This document shows, piece by piece, positions 13,973-19,716 of a DNA stretch of 22,069 nt (the first letter of the stretch is position 1; every line of letters begins with the position of its first letter). Under the pieces are notes generated by a model. That model did not search any database. It had not been told where the DNA came from and saw nothing but the letters and a program-made list of their open reading frames with translations. Origin of the DNA: a virus. The DNA lies in the IMG/VR virus record IMGVR_UViG_3300035670_001349, positions 1 to 22,069 of that record, one strand, 5' to 3'. A program made the position numbers and the translations under genes.

Positions 13973-14479
13973 CTAGTTATGAAAATTAATTTGAAATAAA
14001 AACTTATAATCTTTTATTTTCAAATCAATTTCTTCCTTTGTAACATCTATTTTACCAGATTCAATACCTGATTTAAGTAAAGCCATAACAAACATATATT
14101 CGTCTTTGTTAAATGCTTTAGATACTGGTTTATCTGCTATTTCTTTTTCAATAGTAGTTACAGCAGTATTAAAGTTATCAGCTTCAAAGTCATCAACATT
14201 AAAGCTGGTATCTGGTTTTGTATTAGCACCAGTAGGCAACTCCTGAATCATTGGAGTTTTATCTTCCTTACTAAGAACGAATAAACTTCCATTCTTTTTT
14301 GATGCACCACAAGTTACAGAAACAGTTTTATTCTTTTCTAAAAAACTAGGTTTAATTGCCGACCATAAAACTATTTCTTGATCGTTTACTTTAAACTTAA
14401 AATTAGGAAACTTGTTTGGAGTTCCATCTTTTGTAAGTCTATTATCGTAAACGTATTTTACTACTCCTTGTACGTTCAT
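13973..14479 (-). CDS. OB-fold single-stranded DNA-binding-like protein
   Basis: A 168-aa protein whose first 75 residues show an OB-like strand pattern ('VQGVVKYVYDNRLTKDGTPN', 'FPNFKFKVNDQEIVLWSA', 'KTVSVTCGASKKNGSLFVL'), followed by a linker and a helical C-terminus. It is next to the RecB/Cas4-like exonuclease, the common place of phage SSB. It lacks the usual acidic SSB tip. A good AAAGGAG precedes the ATG. Identity as an SSB is inferred from fold pattern and neighbours. Confidence 0.6.
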   Translation of the reverse strand: MNVQGVVKYVYDNRLTKDGTPNKFPNFKFKVNDQEIVLWSAIKPSFLEKNKTVSVTCGASKKNGSLFVLSKEDKTPMIQELPTGANTKPDTSFNVDDFEADNFNTAVTTIEKEIADKPVSKAFNKDEYMFVMALLKSGIESGKIDVTKEEIDLKIKDYKFLFQINFHN

Positions 14480-15217
14480 TTACTTTTCTCCTTTTTGGTT
14501 TAGGTAGCGATACATTTTTAGGCAGGAAATCGCCACATCTTCCTGCATTTCTCCTATTGGAAATTCTTTAATATTTAATTTTCCAGTTTTGGTACAATTA
14601 ACAATCACACCTTCTTTAACATCAATCCCAAGTTCTTCTTTAACACAAATCTTATAAAGATAAATTTGCACTAACATAGAATCTCTTATTCCTGATGATG
14701 ACTTCCAGTCATAGATAATATGCTCTCCTGATTTGTTTTTAAATAAAGCATCAAGAGTTCCAGTAAACTTATGAATACGACTTAGAACTTTACGTTCAGT
14801 AAATACAATTTCTAAACCTTCTTGCTTGTCGTACCATTCTTTAAACTTACCAAATGATTTTTTAATCTCAGGATTATGTATCTCAGGAACAATTCCTTTA
14901 TGAATATAATCTTCAATTAAGTTATGAACGTGAGTGCCGACTGAACCAGCATCAGACATACTTTGGTTAGGTGCTTTTTTAATTTGATCTGCAATCTTAG
15001 ACAATTCAATCTCATCATAGCTAACACCTGCTCTAATTAACTTTTTAAATTCTTCAGAACATATCTTAGCTGACCATAAGCCGATCACATTAGCTGGTGT
15101 CAAAATTTTGGTTATTCCAGTAGCACTAGGCAACTGCTCATCATTCCAAAAATACTGATGAAGCACTTGGTCAAAAAAAAGTGTTTCTTGATTATTGTAT
15201 AATTTAATTTCTTCCAT
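14480..15217 (-). CDS. RecB/Cas4-like PD-(D/E)XK exonuclease
   Basis: A 245-aa nuclease. The N-terminal 'FDQVLHQYFWNDEQLPSATG' is typical of phage RecB-like nucleases. Catalytic positions can be read as His98 ('GTHVHN'), Glu141 ('TERKV'), Asp156 ('TGTLDAL'), Asp170-Trp-Lys172 ('IIYDWKSSS') and Gln184 with Tyr188 ('VQIYLYK'). Enzymes of this group degrade or resect double-stranded DNA for recombination-dependent replication or repair. It lies directly upstream of the SSB-like gene and is preceded by a good GGGAAGG. No Cys cluster is visible, so it is unlike an Fe-S Cas4. Confidence 0.85.
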   Translation of the reverse strand: MEEIKLYNNQETLFFDQVLHQYFWNDEQLPSATGITKILTPANVIGLWSAKICSEEFKKLIRAGVSYDEIELSKIADQIKKAPNQSMSDAGSVGTHVHNLIEDYIHKGIVPEIHNPEIKKSFGKFKEWYDKQEGLEIVFTERKVLSRIHKFTGTLDALFKNKSGEHIIYDWKSSSGIRDSMLVQIYLYKICVKEELGIDVKEGVIVNCTKTGKLNIKEFPIGEMQEDVAISCLKMYRYLNQKGEK

Positions 15218-15234
15218 TTTACCTTCCCTTTTGT

Positions 15235-15534
15235 TTAAGTATAAATATTTTGCTTTATTGTTTTTGTATAAACTGATTTGGGTAAGTTTTCATCAAATAA
15301 TTTATCAACTGGCAAACCAAATAATTTAGCAATTCTATAAAGCTGACTGGCACTTAACTGATTAGTTCCAAGTTCAAATTTACTTATTTGTTGAGTATGA
15401 GAACCAATGAACTCAGCTAAATGTCTTTGCGACATATATTTAACTTTTCCTAGTGGTTCTTCTACCTTTGTATTAATTCGCAAGAATCTAAGATTACTTG
15501 CTAATCGTTCATTTATACTGCGTCTTGTTTCCAT
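15235..15534 (-). CDS. XRE/Cro-CI family transcription regulator
   Basis: A 99-aa protein from ATG 15534, which has GGAAGG at a good distance (an in-frame ATG four codons upstream lacks one). The helix-turn-helix is 'MSQRHLAEFIGSHTQQISKF' with 'LSASQLYRIAKLFGLPVDK' and 'LFDEN' after it, the standard XRE DNA-binding layout. It sits at the head of the exonuclease-SSB block and may set expression of the minus-strand operon. No lysogeny genes (integrase, CI-like with protease domain) are visible here, so a temperate life style is not shown. Confidence 0.85.
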   Translation of the reverse strand: METRRSINERLASNLRFLRINTKVEEPLGKVKYMSQRHLAEFIGSHTQQISKFELGTNQLSASQLYRIAKLFGLPVDKLFDENLPKSVYTKTIKQNIYT

Positions 15535-15746
15535 ATTTCCTTCCATCTGTTGTGTTGTTGTTTCCAGTAATCAGAATTTATATCTGGGTTATGATAAGGG
15601 AACAACTTATAGAACTCATCTAAAGTTATTGTCTTATCAACCACAGAACATAAATCATAGTAAAGTGATGCTTCATTAGAAACTATATATCTATTCAATT
15701 TAGATTCTAAATAAAGTCTATCTATTTCTTGTTGTACTGTTTGCAT
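15513..15746 (-). CDS. Hypothetical 77-aa protein
   Basis: Unrecognised helical protein with Tyr/Trp-rich C-terminus ('YWKQQHNRWKEIWKQD'). Strong AAGGAG before the ATG at 15746. Its end overlaps the XRE gene start by 22 bases, so the two are co-translated. Confidence 0.7.
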   Translation of the reverse strand: MQTVQQEIDRLYLESKLNRYIVSNEASLYYDLCSVVDKTITLDEFYKLFPYHNPDINSDYWKQQHNRWKEIWKQDAV

Positions 15747-15754
15747 AGTTCTCC

Positions 15755-16060
15755 TTAGTTTAAAATTGAATGACCACGATTAATCATACATTTTCTAATG
15801 TAGTTTTTTCTTGTGTCATCAGCTTTACTTACAACACCTAAACTAGCTGGTCTTAAAATATTATCTATAATCCAAGACTGAAATTCTTGGCTATCAGATA
15901 AAGTATTCTCAGCAAACTTAGTGCATAAGATTGTATCGTTTGTTATTTCTTCAGCTTTAGCATGAGGAAATGTCCCTGATCTTCCAGCAGTATCAACTAC
16001 TGGCTTGTACGTACTACAACTAGTTAAGCTTAAAATTAATAAACTTAATATTATTCTCAT
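15755..16060 (-). CDS. Small outer-membrane-type lipoprotein
   Basis: A 101-aa protein from ATG 16060 (AGGGAAAA upstream; a longer frame starting at 16108 is less likely). 'MRIILSLLILSLTSC' is a lipoprotein signal with lipobox LTSC, giving a mature N-terminus at Cys15. The mature part contains 'YKPVVDTAGRSG', resembling glycine-zipper-type outer-membrane lipoproteins of Gram-negative bacteria. Candidate roles are superinfection exclusion, envelope modification, or an o-spanin-like part of lysis. Its place inside an early, minus-strand block of regulatory and recombination genes favours exclusion or host-surface alteration, but this is only an inference. Confidence 0.75.
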   Translation of the reverse strand: MRIILSLLILSLTSCSTYKPVVDTAGRSGTFPHAKAEEITNDTILCTKFAENTLSDSQEFQSWIIDNILRPASLGVVSKADDTRKNYIRKCMINRGHSILN

Positions 16061-16256
16061 TGTCTTTTCCCTCTTTTGTTTGTTGATTAAGATAGTCCAT
16101 AGTAACAATATTAGCTATGTCTATTTTTTTTATTCTTGGTTTGTGTTTCCATACTTCAAGTATGTATTCAAGAATTGTGTAAAAGCGATTATTTTTAATT
16201 AATTCTTTTAGATGTTTTTCTGCGTAATGTAGTTCAATCTTTTTTTTGTTTTTCAT
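16020..16256 (-). CDS. Hypothetical 78-aa protein
   Basis: Lysine-rich helical protein ('KIELHYAEKHLKELIKNN') overlapping the lipoprotein start by about 40 bases and the 47-aa gene start by 23. No domain recognised. Confidence 0.6.
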   Translation of the reverse strand: MKNKKKIELHYAEKHLKELIKNNRFYTILEYILEVWKHKPRIKKIDIANIVTMDYLNQQTKEGKDNENNIKFINFKLN

Positions 16257-16377
16257 TTGCCTTCTCCAGTTTTTGTTTTTCTAATCGTTCTTGATACTTC
16301 TTTAAAGCTTCTTCCATTTTAACACGCATAATGGAATCGCCTAAAGCTTTACTATTATCTTTTTTTAAAAAGTTCAT
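16234..16377 (-). CDS. Small basic helical protein (47 aa)
   Basis: A 47-residue ORF from ATG 16377 (alternative in-frame ATG at 16392, five residues more). One long charged helix ('VKMEEALKKYQERLEKQKLE'), probably coiled. It overlaps both neighbours, as do most tiny genes of this block. Confidence 0.45.
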   Translation of the reverse strand: MNFLKKDNSKALGDSIMRVKMEEALKKYQERLEKQKLEKANEKQKKD

Positions 16378-16531
16378 CTTTTCTTTTACCATTTATAGCT
16401 AGTTTTAATGCGTTGTAAATTGCTTTTTCATAACTTGATATTTTGCTTCCTGAAAATTCTTGCACAACAAAATACTTTTTCATAATTTCAGCACAACCAT
16501 TCAGTATATCAATATCAACAGTTCTTTTCAT
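16355..16531 (-). CDS. Hypothetical 58-aa protein
   Basis: A 58-residue ORF of mixed helix and strand ('EIMKKYFVVQEFSGSKISSY', then 'EKAIYNALKLAIN'), with a lysine-rich end. It overlaps the 47-aa gene start by 23 bases. Unrecognised. Confidence 0.5.
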   Translation of the reverse strand: MKRTVDIDILNGCAEIMKKYFVVQEFSGSKISSYEKAIYNALKLAINGKRKDELFKKR

Positions 16532-16533
16532 AA

Positions 16534-16626
16534 TTAATTAATTAGCCAATTTAACAATATTATGCTTGACGTGCCTAATACAAACACAAGCACAAATCCT
16601 ATTCCATCTTTAGTTTCTCTAGTCAT
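16534..16626 (-). CDS. 30-aa single-span membrane peptide
   Basis: Thirty residues with one hydrophobic span ('GFVLVFVLGTSSIILLNWL') after a charged start. It is coupled to the next tiny gene by an ATGA overlap at 16623-16626. It may act on the host membrane, but nothing shows how. Confidence 0.4.
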   Translation of the reverse strand: MTRETKDGIGFVLVFVLGTSSIILLNWLIN

Positions 16627-16709
16627 TTATTTAACTCCCATATTATAATTGTTAATATTACTGCAAAACAAAACCAATAAAATCCTAAATCATTAATAGT
16701 ATCTAGCAT
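16623..16709 (-). CDS. 28-aa single-span membrane peptide
   Basis: Twenty-eight residues, mostly one hydrophobic span ('GFYWFCFAVILTIIIWEL'). The stop overlaps the start of the 30-aa membrane peptide (ATGA), so the two would be made together. Its own start overlaps the end of the 55-aa gene by seven bases. Confidence 0.4.
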   Translation of the reverse strand: MLDTINDLGFYWFCFAVILTIIIWELNK

Positions 16710-16870
16710 TGTTTTGTAATCATATTGTTAAGTTTACTTATTAGATTAGTGATACGTTTTTTTGTATGCTCTCCTCTAACTTCATTGTCCAATAAGATTC
16801 TTGATAGAACTGCTGTCATCAATTTCATTTCATGATAACTCATTGAACAAATTACACCTGTGTTTCTCAT
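16703..16870 (-). CDS. Hypothetical 55-aa protein
   Basis: Helical, moderately basic ('KLMTAVLSRILLDNEVRGEH'). The start overlaps the previous small gene's stop (ATGA). Unrecognised. Confidence 0.45.
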   Translation of the reverse strand: MRNTGVICSMSYHEMKLMTAVLSRILLDNEVRGEHTKKRITNLISKLNNMITKQC

Positions 16871-16950
16871 TTACGTTTTCTTTTTCTATTACCAAAGCAA
16901 TCCCATTTCTTATGGTATGATTTGAGTAATTTGGCTATTTCTTTTTTCAT
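16867..16950 (-). CDS. 27-aa basic peptide
   Basis: Twenty-seven residues, very basic end ('NRKRKRK'), preceded by AGGAAG. It overlaps 168-aa gene's last codons. Strong Shine-Dalgarno and ATGA coupling to the 55-aa gene argue that it is translated. Confidence 0.4.
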   Translation of the reverse strand: MKKEIAKLLKSYHKKWDCFGNRKRKRK

Positions 16951-17453
16951 GCTATCTTCCTTTGCCCAGCTTTGTTTAAACCACCTTCTAGTTCTTCGCA
17001 AACAACACTTCTTTCAGTCCAACCAAAAGGAATAATGTAATCTTTTGGAAAAACAAATAGATGATATTGATTTGCTGTGTCCATTAATCTTTTTTCACTT
17101 GGATAAAGTTCAATGGCTTCTCTTGTTTCACTTACCAATTCGTTTTTAATTAATTGGAAGTGTCTCCAGTCGTGTATAGATTTTTTATCTAATCTTTTAA
17201 TTGATAGATAATCAATCATTCCATACCAACTCTTTTCATGTACCAACCAATTAGCTTGGTCTCCACGAAAAACTCTAACTTCATAAGTATCATTTCTGAA
17301 TACTTCACAATTATACATTTCATTGTAAAATTGTTTTGATTGTTCGTAAGTAAGATTTAAACCAAAACTTTTAGCTTCTGATTTACAATATTCAAATCTA
17401 GCTTTAATTGGTAAATCCCAAATAGGAAAATGTGCTTTTCTAAATGGTGTCAT
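16947..17453 (-). CDS. Conserved phage protein, DUF7694-like
   Basis: A 168-aa protein with the signature 'HDWRHFQLIKNELVSETREA' followed by 'IELYPSEKRLMDTANQYHLF', seen in many phage and prophage proteins of unknown role. The N-terminal half is aromatic-rich and helical. It overlaps the upstream gene by four bases. The family name DUF7694 is from memory and should be checked. Confidence 0.65.
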   Translation of the reverse strand: MTPFRKAHFPIWDLPIKARFEYCKSEAKSFGLNLTYEQSKQFYNEMYNCEVFRNDTYEVRVFRGDQANWLVHEKSWYGMIDYLSIKRLDKKSIHDWRHFQLIKNELVSETREAIELYPSEKRLMDTANQYHLFVFPKDYIIPFGWTERSVVCEELEGGLNKAGQRKIA

Positions 17454-17833
17454 TTAATCTCCTTTACGTAAGTGTTCCAGTATTGACCTTTAATCAAAAG
17501 CTTTTTAGTTTTTGTTTGATGATGCAGTTCTAAGATTTGCATTTGCAAACATTTATTAATTGCTCTTGAGATTCTGCCTGAATTAATTTCAGGAAGTTTG
17601 TCTTTAATTAATCCAATCATAACTCTACGACCAATACCTTTAACTCTTTTAGAGTCATTAGAATAATTTTCTTGAATTAATTTTATAGCTTCAGGATAGA
17701 CAACTGAAAAAGAATTACGAGATTCTTTTTTATATCTATTTGCAAAAGCTAAAAACCACTTATCCCAACCCTGTGGGTCGGCAGTCCAACAAGGTGCATT
17801 TTCTTCACCTGTGTATTTTATTTTGTTAGTCAT
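17450..17833 (-). CDS. Hypothetical 127-aa protein at the head of the minus-strand block
   Basis: The first gene of the minus-strand operon, facing the divergent control region. It has a basic, helix-rich make-up ('GIGRRVMIGLIKDKLPE', 'SGRISRAINKCLQMQILELH') that fits a winged-helix or other DNA-binding protein, but this is a guess from helix pattern. AAAGGGAAAA precedes the ATG. Unrecognised. Confidence 0.7.
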   Translation of the reverse strand: MTNKIKYTGEENAPCWTADPQGWDKWFLAFANRYKKESRNSFSVVYPEAIKLIQENYSNDSKRVKGIGRRVMIGLIKDKLPEINSGRISRAINKCLQMQILELHHQTKTKKLLIKGQYWNTYVKEIK

Positions 17834-17904
17834 ATTTTCCCTTTTTGTTTTTTATATATAATTAATATAATTATAAAAATCTTAATTTCAAGCTTATAAG
17901 TAGA

Positions 17905-17913
17905 TTATCCACA
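17905..17913 (+). promoter_or_regulatory. Perfect DnaA box (TTATCCACA)
   Basis: The nine-base consensus high-affinity DnaA box TTATCCACA is exact at 17905-17913. It lies in the AT-rich divergent spacer next to a phage gene for a DnaA domain IV-like protein. One box alone could occur by chance but the setting makes a role in initiation or in control likely. Confidence 0.6.
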
Positions 17914-17991
17914 GCTTAATATAAGAAATATATTAATGAAATCAATGACTTAAATCGTTGCTATTTTGTTCTATATTTGATACTAGGGATT

Positions 17992-18019
17992 GTGGTGTGT
18001 ATGCCTTCCTACACACCAC
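17992..18019 (+). promoter_or_regulatory. Ten-base GC-rich hairpin with CCTTCC loop
   Basis: GTGGTGTGTA (17992-18001) pairs perfectly with TACACACCAC (18010-18019) around the loop TGCCTTCC. There is no T-run. It lies 18 bases before the ATG at 18038, so it would be in the leader RNA. The loop is complementary to GGAAGG, the Shine-Dalgarno used by several genes here. Confidence 0.6.
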
Positions 18020-18037
18020 GTATAAACAGGAAATAAT

Positions 18038-18184
18038 ATGCCACTAATTAAAGGTTATTCTAAAAAATCAATAAGTAAGAATATTAGCCGAGAAATGAAA
18101 GCTGGTAGATCACGTTCACAATCTGTGGCTATTGCTTTGTCGGTTGCAAGAACTGCAAAGAAAAAAGCTAAAAAATATAAGTAA
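18038..18184 (+). CDS. Small basic protein, phage-conserved (48 aa)
   Basis: A 48-residue, strongly basic protein. 'MPLIKGYSKKSISKNISREM' then 'KAGRSRSQSVAIALSVARTA' and a lysine tail. This short signature is frequent in phages of marine and other Gram-negative bacteria, and is probably DNA- or RNA-binding. AGGAAA precedes the ATG. It is coupled to the HNH gene (TAATG). Confidence 0.75.
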   Translation: MPLIKGYSKKSISKNISREMKAGRSRSQSVAIALSVARTAKKKAKKYK

Positions 18185-18570
18185 TGCAAATTGCGAAGGC
18201 AAAAATAATTCATTCTGTTAAGCATCAGAAGTTCGTGGCTTCTTTTCCATGCGTGGTATGTGGCAACGATACCCAAGTTCAATGCTGTCATATTAGATCA
18301 ATCCCAAAAGTAGGTAATGTAGGCAAAGGGATAAGAGATGATAGGTTCTGTATTCCAATGTGCTTTACTTGTCATACCCAACAGCATCTTATTGGCGAAT
18401 TAGAGTTCTTTGAAAAATATAATATAAATCCTATATTGATTTCTATGAAGATAGCTAGTATATCTCCTTGTAATAAAATTAACCAATCCAAACAGGAAGG
18501 TGCATACAATGGTAAACTTGACTATCGGCAACATATCCGAAATAACAAAAAAAGTTCTTTGCAATCCTAA
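18184..18570 (+). CDS. HNH-type nuclease, DUF968/Orf-like
   Basis: A 128-aa zinc-binding nuclease: Cys23-x2-Cys26 ('PCVVCG'), His36 ('CCHIRS'), 'GKGIRDDRFCIPMCFTC' with Cys60, Cys63 and His64, and His68. It follows the DUF968/lambda Orf-type layout, a recombination-linked HNH nuclease of phages. It lies just upstream of the DnaA-like gene, with an overlap of about 60 bases. A role in resolving or processing DNA joints is the family expectation. Confidence 0.75.
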   Translation: MQIAKAKIIHSVKHQKFVASFPCVVCGNDTQVQCCHIRSIPKVGNVGKGIRDDRFCIPMCFTCHTQQHLIGELEFFEKYNINPILISMKIASISPCNKINQSKQEGAYNGKLDYRQHIRNNKKSSLQS

Positions 18571-18784
18571 ACTTTATAAAGAATTAGATTTCTTTGAAGT
18601 TCCACACAATAAAGTTTGTCTAGCAGTTATTAGGGAACTAACTAAGTTATCTTATAATGAAATTGGCAAAGCATATAAAAAATCTTGGTTCACAATTTAT
18701 TCTGCTGTTAAAGACACAAACAAAAATGGACTTAAATCATTTACAGCTAAAGTAATTGATCTGGTCAAAGCAGAAGTTAAATGA
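18509..18784 (+). CDS. Free-standing DnaA domain IV-like DNA-binding protein
   Basis: A 91-aa protein (ATG 18509 with AGGAAGG; a GTG at 18500 is poorer). Residues 33-68 ('HNKVCLAVIRELTKLSYNEI' and on to 'AVK') match the start of DnaA domain IV, in which helices before 'RELTxLSxxEIGxAF' bind the DnaA box; Arg42 corresponds to E. coli Arg399. The base-reading motif GRDHTTV is changed to 'KSWFTIY', so specificity may differ. There is no AAA+ domain, so it cannot load helicase by itself. Its stop overlaps the start of the replisome organiser (ATGA). A perfect DnaA box lies 600 bases upstream. Roles: origin recognition for the phage, or a competitor of host DnaA. Confidence 0.75.
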   Translation: MVNLTIGNISEITKKVLCNPKLYKELDFFEVPHNKVCLAVIRELTKLSYNEIGKAYKKSWFTIYSAVKDTNKNGLKSFTAKVIDLVKAEVK

Positions 18785-19356
18785 TTGAAGGTTGGATAGC
18801 TTTACACAGGAAGATTTATACATCTAACGATTTTAAAAATCAGTTAGAGGTTTCTATATTTATTTATCTACTTACAATGGCTTCGCATAAGCCAATACAA
18901 GTTATTTATAGAAAAAAGAAATTAACTTTAAATAGAGGTGAAGTTTCAATAGCTTATAGAGATTTGGCTAAAAAATTTAATATTTCTAAAGATAAAGTTA
19001 GAACTGTTATTAAGAACTTAATTCAATCAAATAACATAAGACAAACTTTGCACAAACGTCTTAGCATATTTAGCATTGTAAAATATAGCAAATATCAAGA
19101 TTTGCCAAAATCTCAAGACAAACTTTCCCACACAGAACAACAACCATATACTAATATACTATATAGTAGTAAAAATAATGATATAAGTCTTAGCAATATG
19201 ACTAATACACCAAAGAAAATTACTATTCCTACCTTGCAAGACTTAAAAACCAAGATTATTGAGAAACCAAGAGAAAAGAACGAGTTTGAAATTATGCGTG
19301 AAAAACTTGACGCAGAAGATTACGAAAAATGGGTTCTGCACAGATTAAACTCTTGA
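18781..19356 (+). CDS. Winged-helix replisome organiser / replication initiator
   Basis: A 191-aa protein. The N-terminal ~100 residues match the phage replisome organiser layout: 'GWIALHRKIYTSNDF', 'LNRGEVSIAYRDLAKKFNIS', 'KDKVRTVIKNLIQSNNIRQT' and 'IVKYSKYQ', a winged helix that binds origin DNA. The C-terminus is a linker with an acidic helix ('EFEIMREKLDAEDYEKWV') that could touch a helicase loader. It is co-translated with the DnaA-like gene. It would load the host helicase at the phage origin. Confidence 0.75.
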   Translation: MIEGWIALHRKIYTSNDFKNQLEVSIFIYLLTMASHKPIQVIYRKKKLTLNRGEVSIAYRDLAKKFNISKDKVRTVIKNLIQSNNIRQTLHKRLSIFSIVKYSKYQDLPKSQDKLSHTEQQPYTNILYSSKNNDISLSNMTNTPKKITIPTLQDLKTKIIEKPREKNEFEIMREKLDAEDYEKWVLHRLNS

Positions 19357-19402
19357 AATAAAACAATAATATCTTTATAACTACAAATAACTATATAGGT
19401 AT

Positions 19403-19426
19403 GGGGGTTGAAACATTACCCCCTTT
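19403..19426 (+). terminator. Rho-independent terminator-like hairpin (GGGGGT/ACCCCC)
   Basis: GGGGGT (19403-19408) pairs with ACCCCC (19418-19423), nine-base loop, followed by TTT and AT-rich DNA. It follows the replication initiator gene by 46 bases and ends that operon. The only strongly G/C-rich stretch in this gap. Confidence 0.7.
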
Positions 19427-19496
19427 AAAATTTATATATTTACTTAATCCTAAAATATCATTAGTGATTCGCCATTAACTAACAGGAGAAATAGTT

Positions 19497-19670
19497 ATGG
19501 AAAAAACAATAGAAAAAACTCTAAAGCAATTAGAAAAAATGGAAGATATGATTGCTAAACTTAGAGATCAATTAGAATCAAGTCTTGATGAGTATGAGAA
19601 TGATGAATCTGATTATGACGATTCAGATGATGATTACTCAGATGACGAAGAAGATTCTGACGAGGAATAA
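19497..19670 (+). CDS. Very acidic small protein, possible DNA mimic
   Basis: A 57-aa ORF with a strong Shine-Dalgarno (CAGGAG). The first 30 residues form a charged helix ('KTLKQLEKMEDMIAKLRDQL'), probably a coiled coil. The last 27 residues are almost all Asp, Glu, Ser and Tyr ('SDDDYSDDEEDSDEE' end), giving a very strong negative charge. Such proteins can mimic DNA (as Ocr, UGI and other anti-restriction or anti-repair proteins do) or bind basic proteins. It stands alone after a terminator. The role is inferred from charge only. Confidence 0.7.
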   Translation: MEKTIEKTLKQLEKMEDMIAKLRDQLESSLDEYENDESDYDDSDDDYSDDEEDSDEE

Positions 19671-19696
19671 CAATCACAGATAGACTGCAAAGTCGG

Positions 19697-19713
19697 AAGG
19701 TTATCATAACCTT
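19697..19713 (+). promoter_or_regulatory. Palindrome next to glucosaminidase start (AAGGTTAT c ATAACCTT)
   Basis: Eight-base perfect arms around one base (19697-19704 and 19706-19713), three bases before ATG 19717. It overlaps the GGAAGG Shine-Dalgarno of the gene, so a hairpin or bound protein could hide the ribosome site. Confidence 0.45.
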
Positions 19714-19716
19714 AAC

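Larger units (their letters stand above)
17834..18037. promoter_or_regulatory. Divergent control region, candidate origin of replication
   Basis: A 204-base non-coding gap between the minus block and the plus-strand replication genes. The left half (17851-17880) is almost pure A/T. It holds a perfect DnaA box (17905-17913) and a GC-rich hairpin (17992-18019). It is the only long non-coding, AT-rich spacer between divergent gene blocks, and it is followed by a DnaA domain IV-like gene and a replisome organiser. Divergent promoters must lie here, but I could not pick convincing -35/-10 pairs. Confidence 0.5.

Noticed and set aside
15235-15534. XRE regulator as a sign of lysogeny
   Set aside because: Many virulent phages have such small regulators, and no integrase, attachment site or CI-type repressor is visible here.
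15407-15679. 90-aa plus frame opposite the XRE regulator
   Set aside because: It is a shadow of the minus-strand genes, with no ribosome site.
16005-16202. 65-aa plus frame opposite the lipoprotein and 78-aa gene
   Set aside because: Low-complexity shadow, no ribosome site. The minus-strand lipoprotein signal is the better reading.
18055-18291. 78-aa minus frame opposite the small basic protein and HNH gene
   Set aside because: Shadow of two overlapping plus-strand genes with clear motifs and a coupled start.
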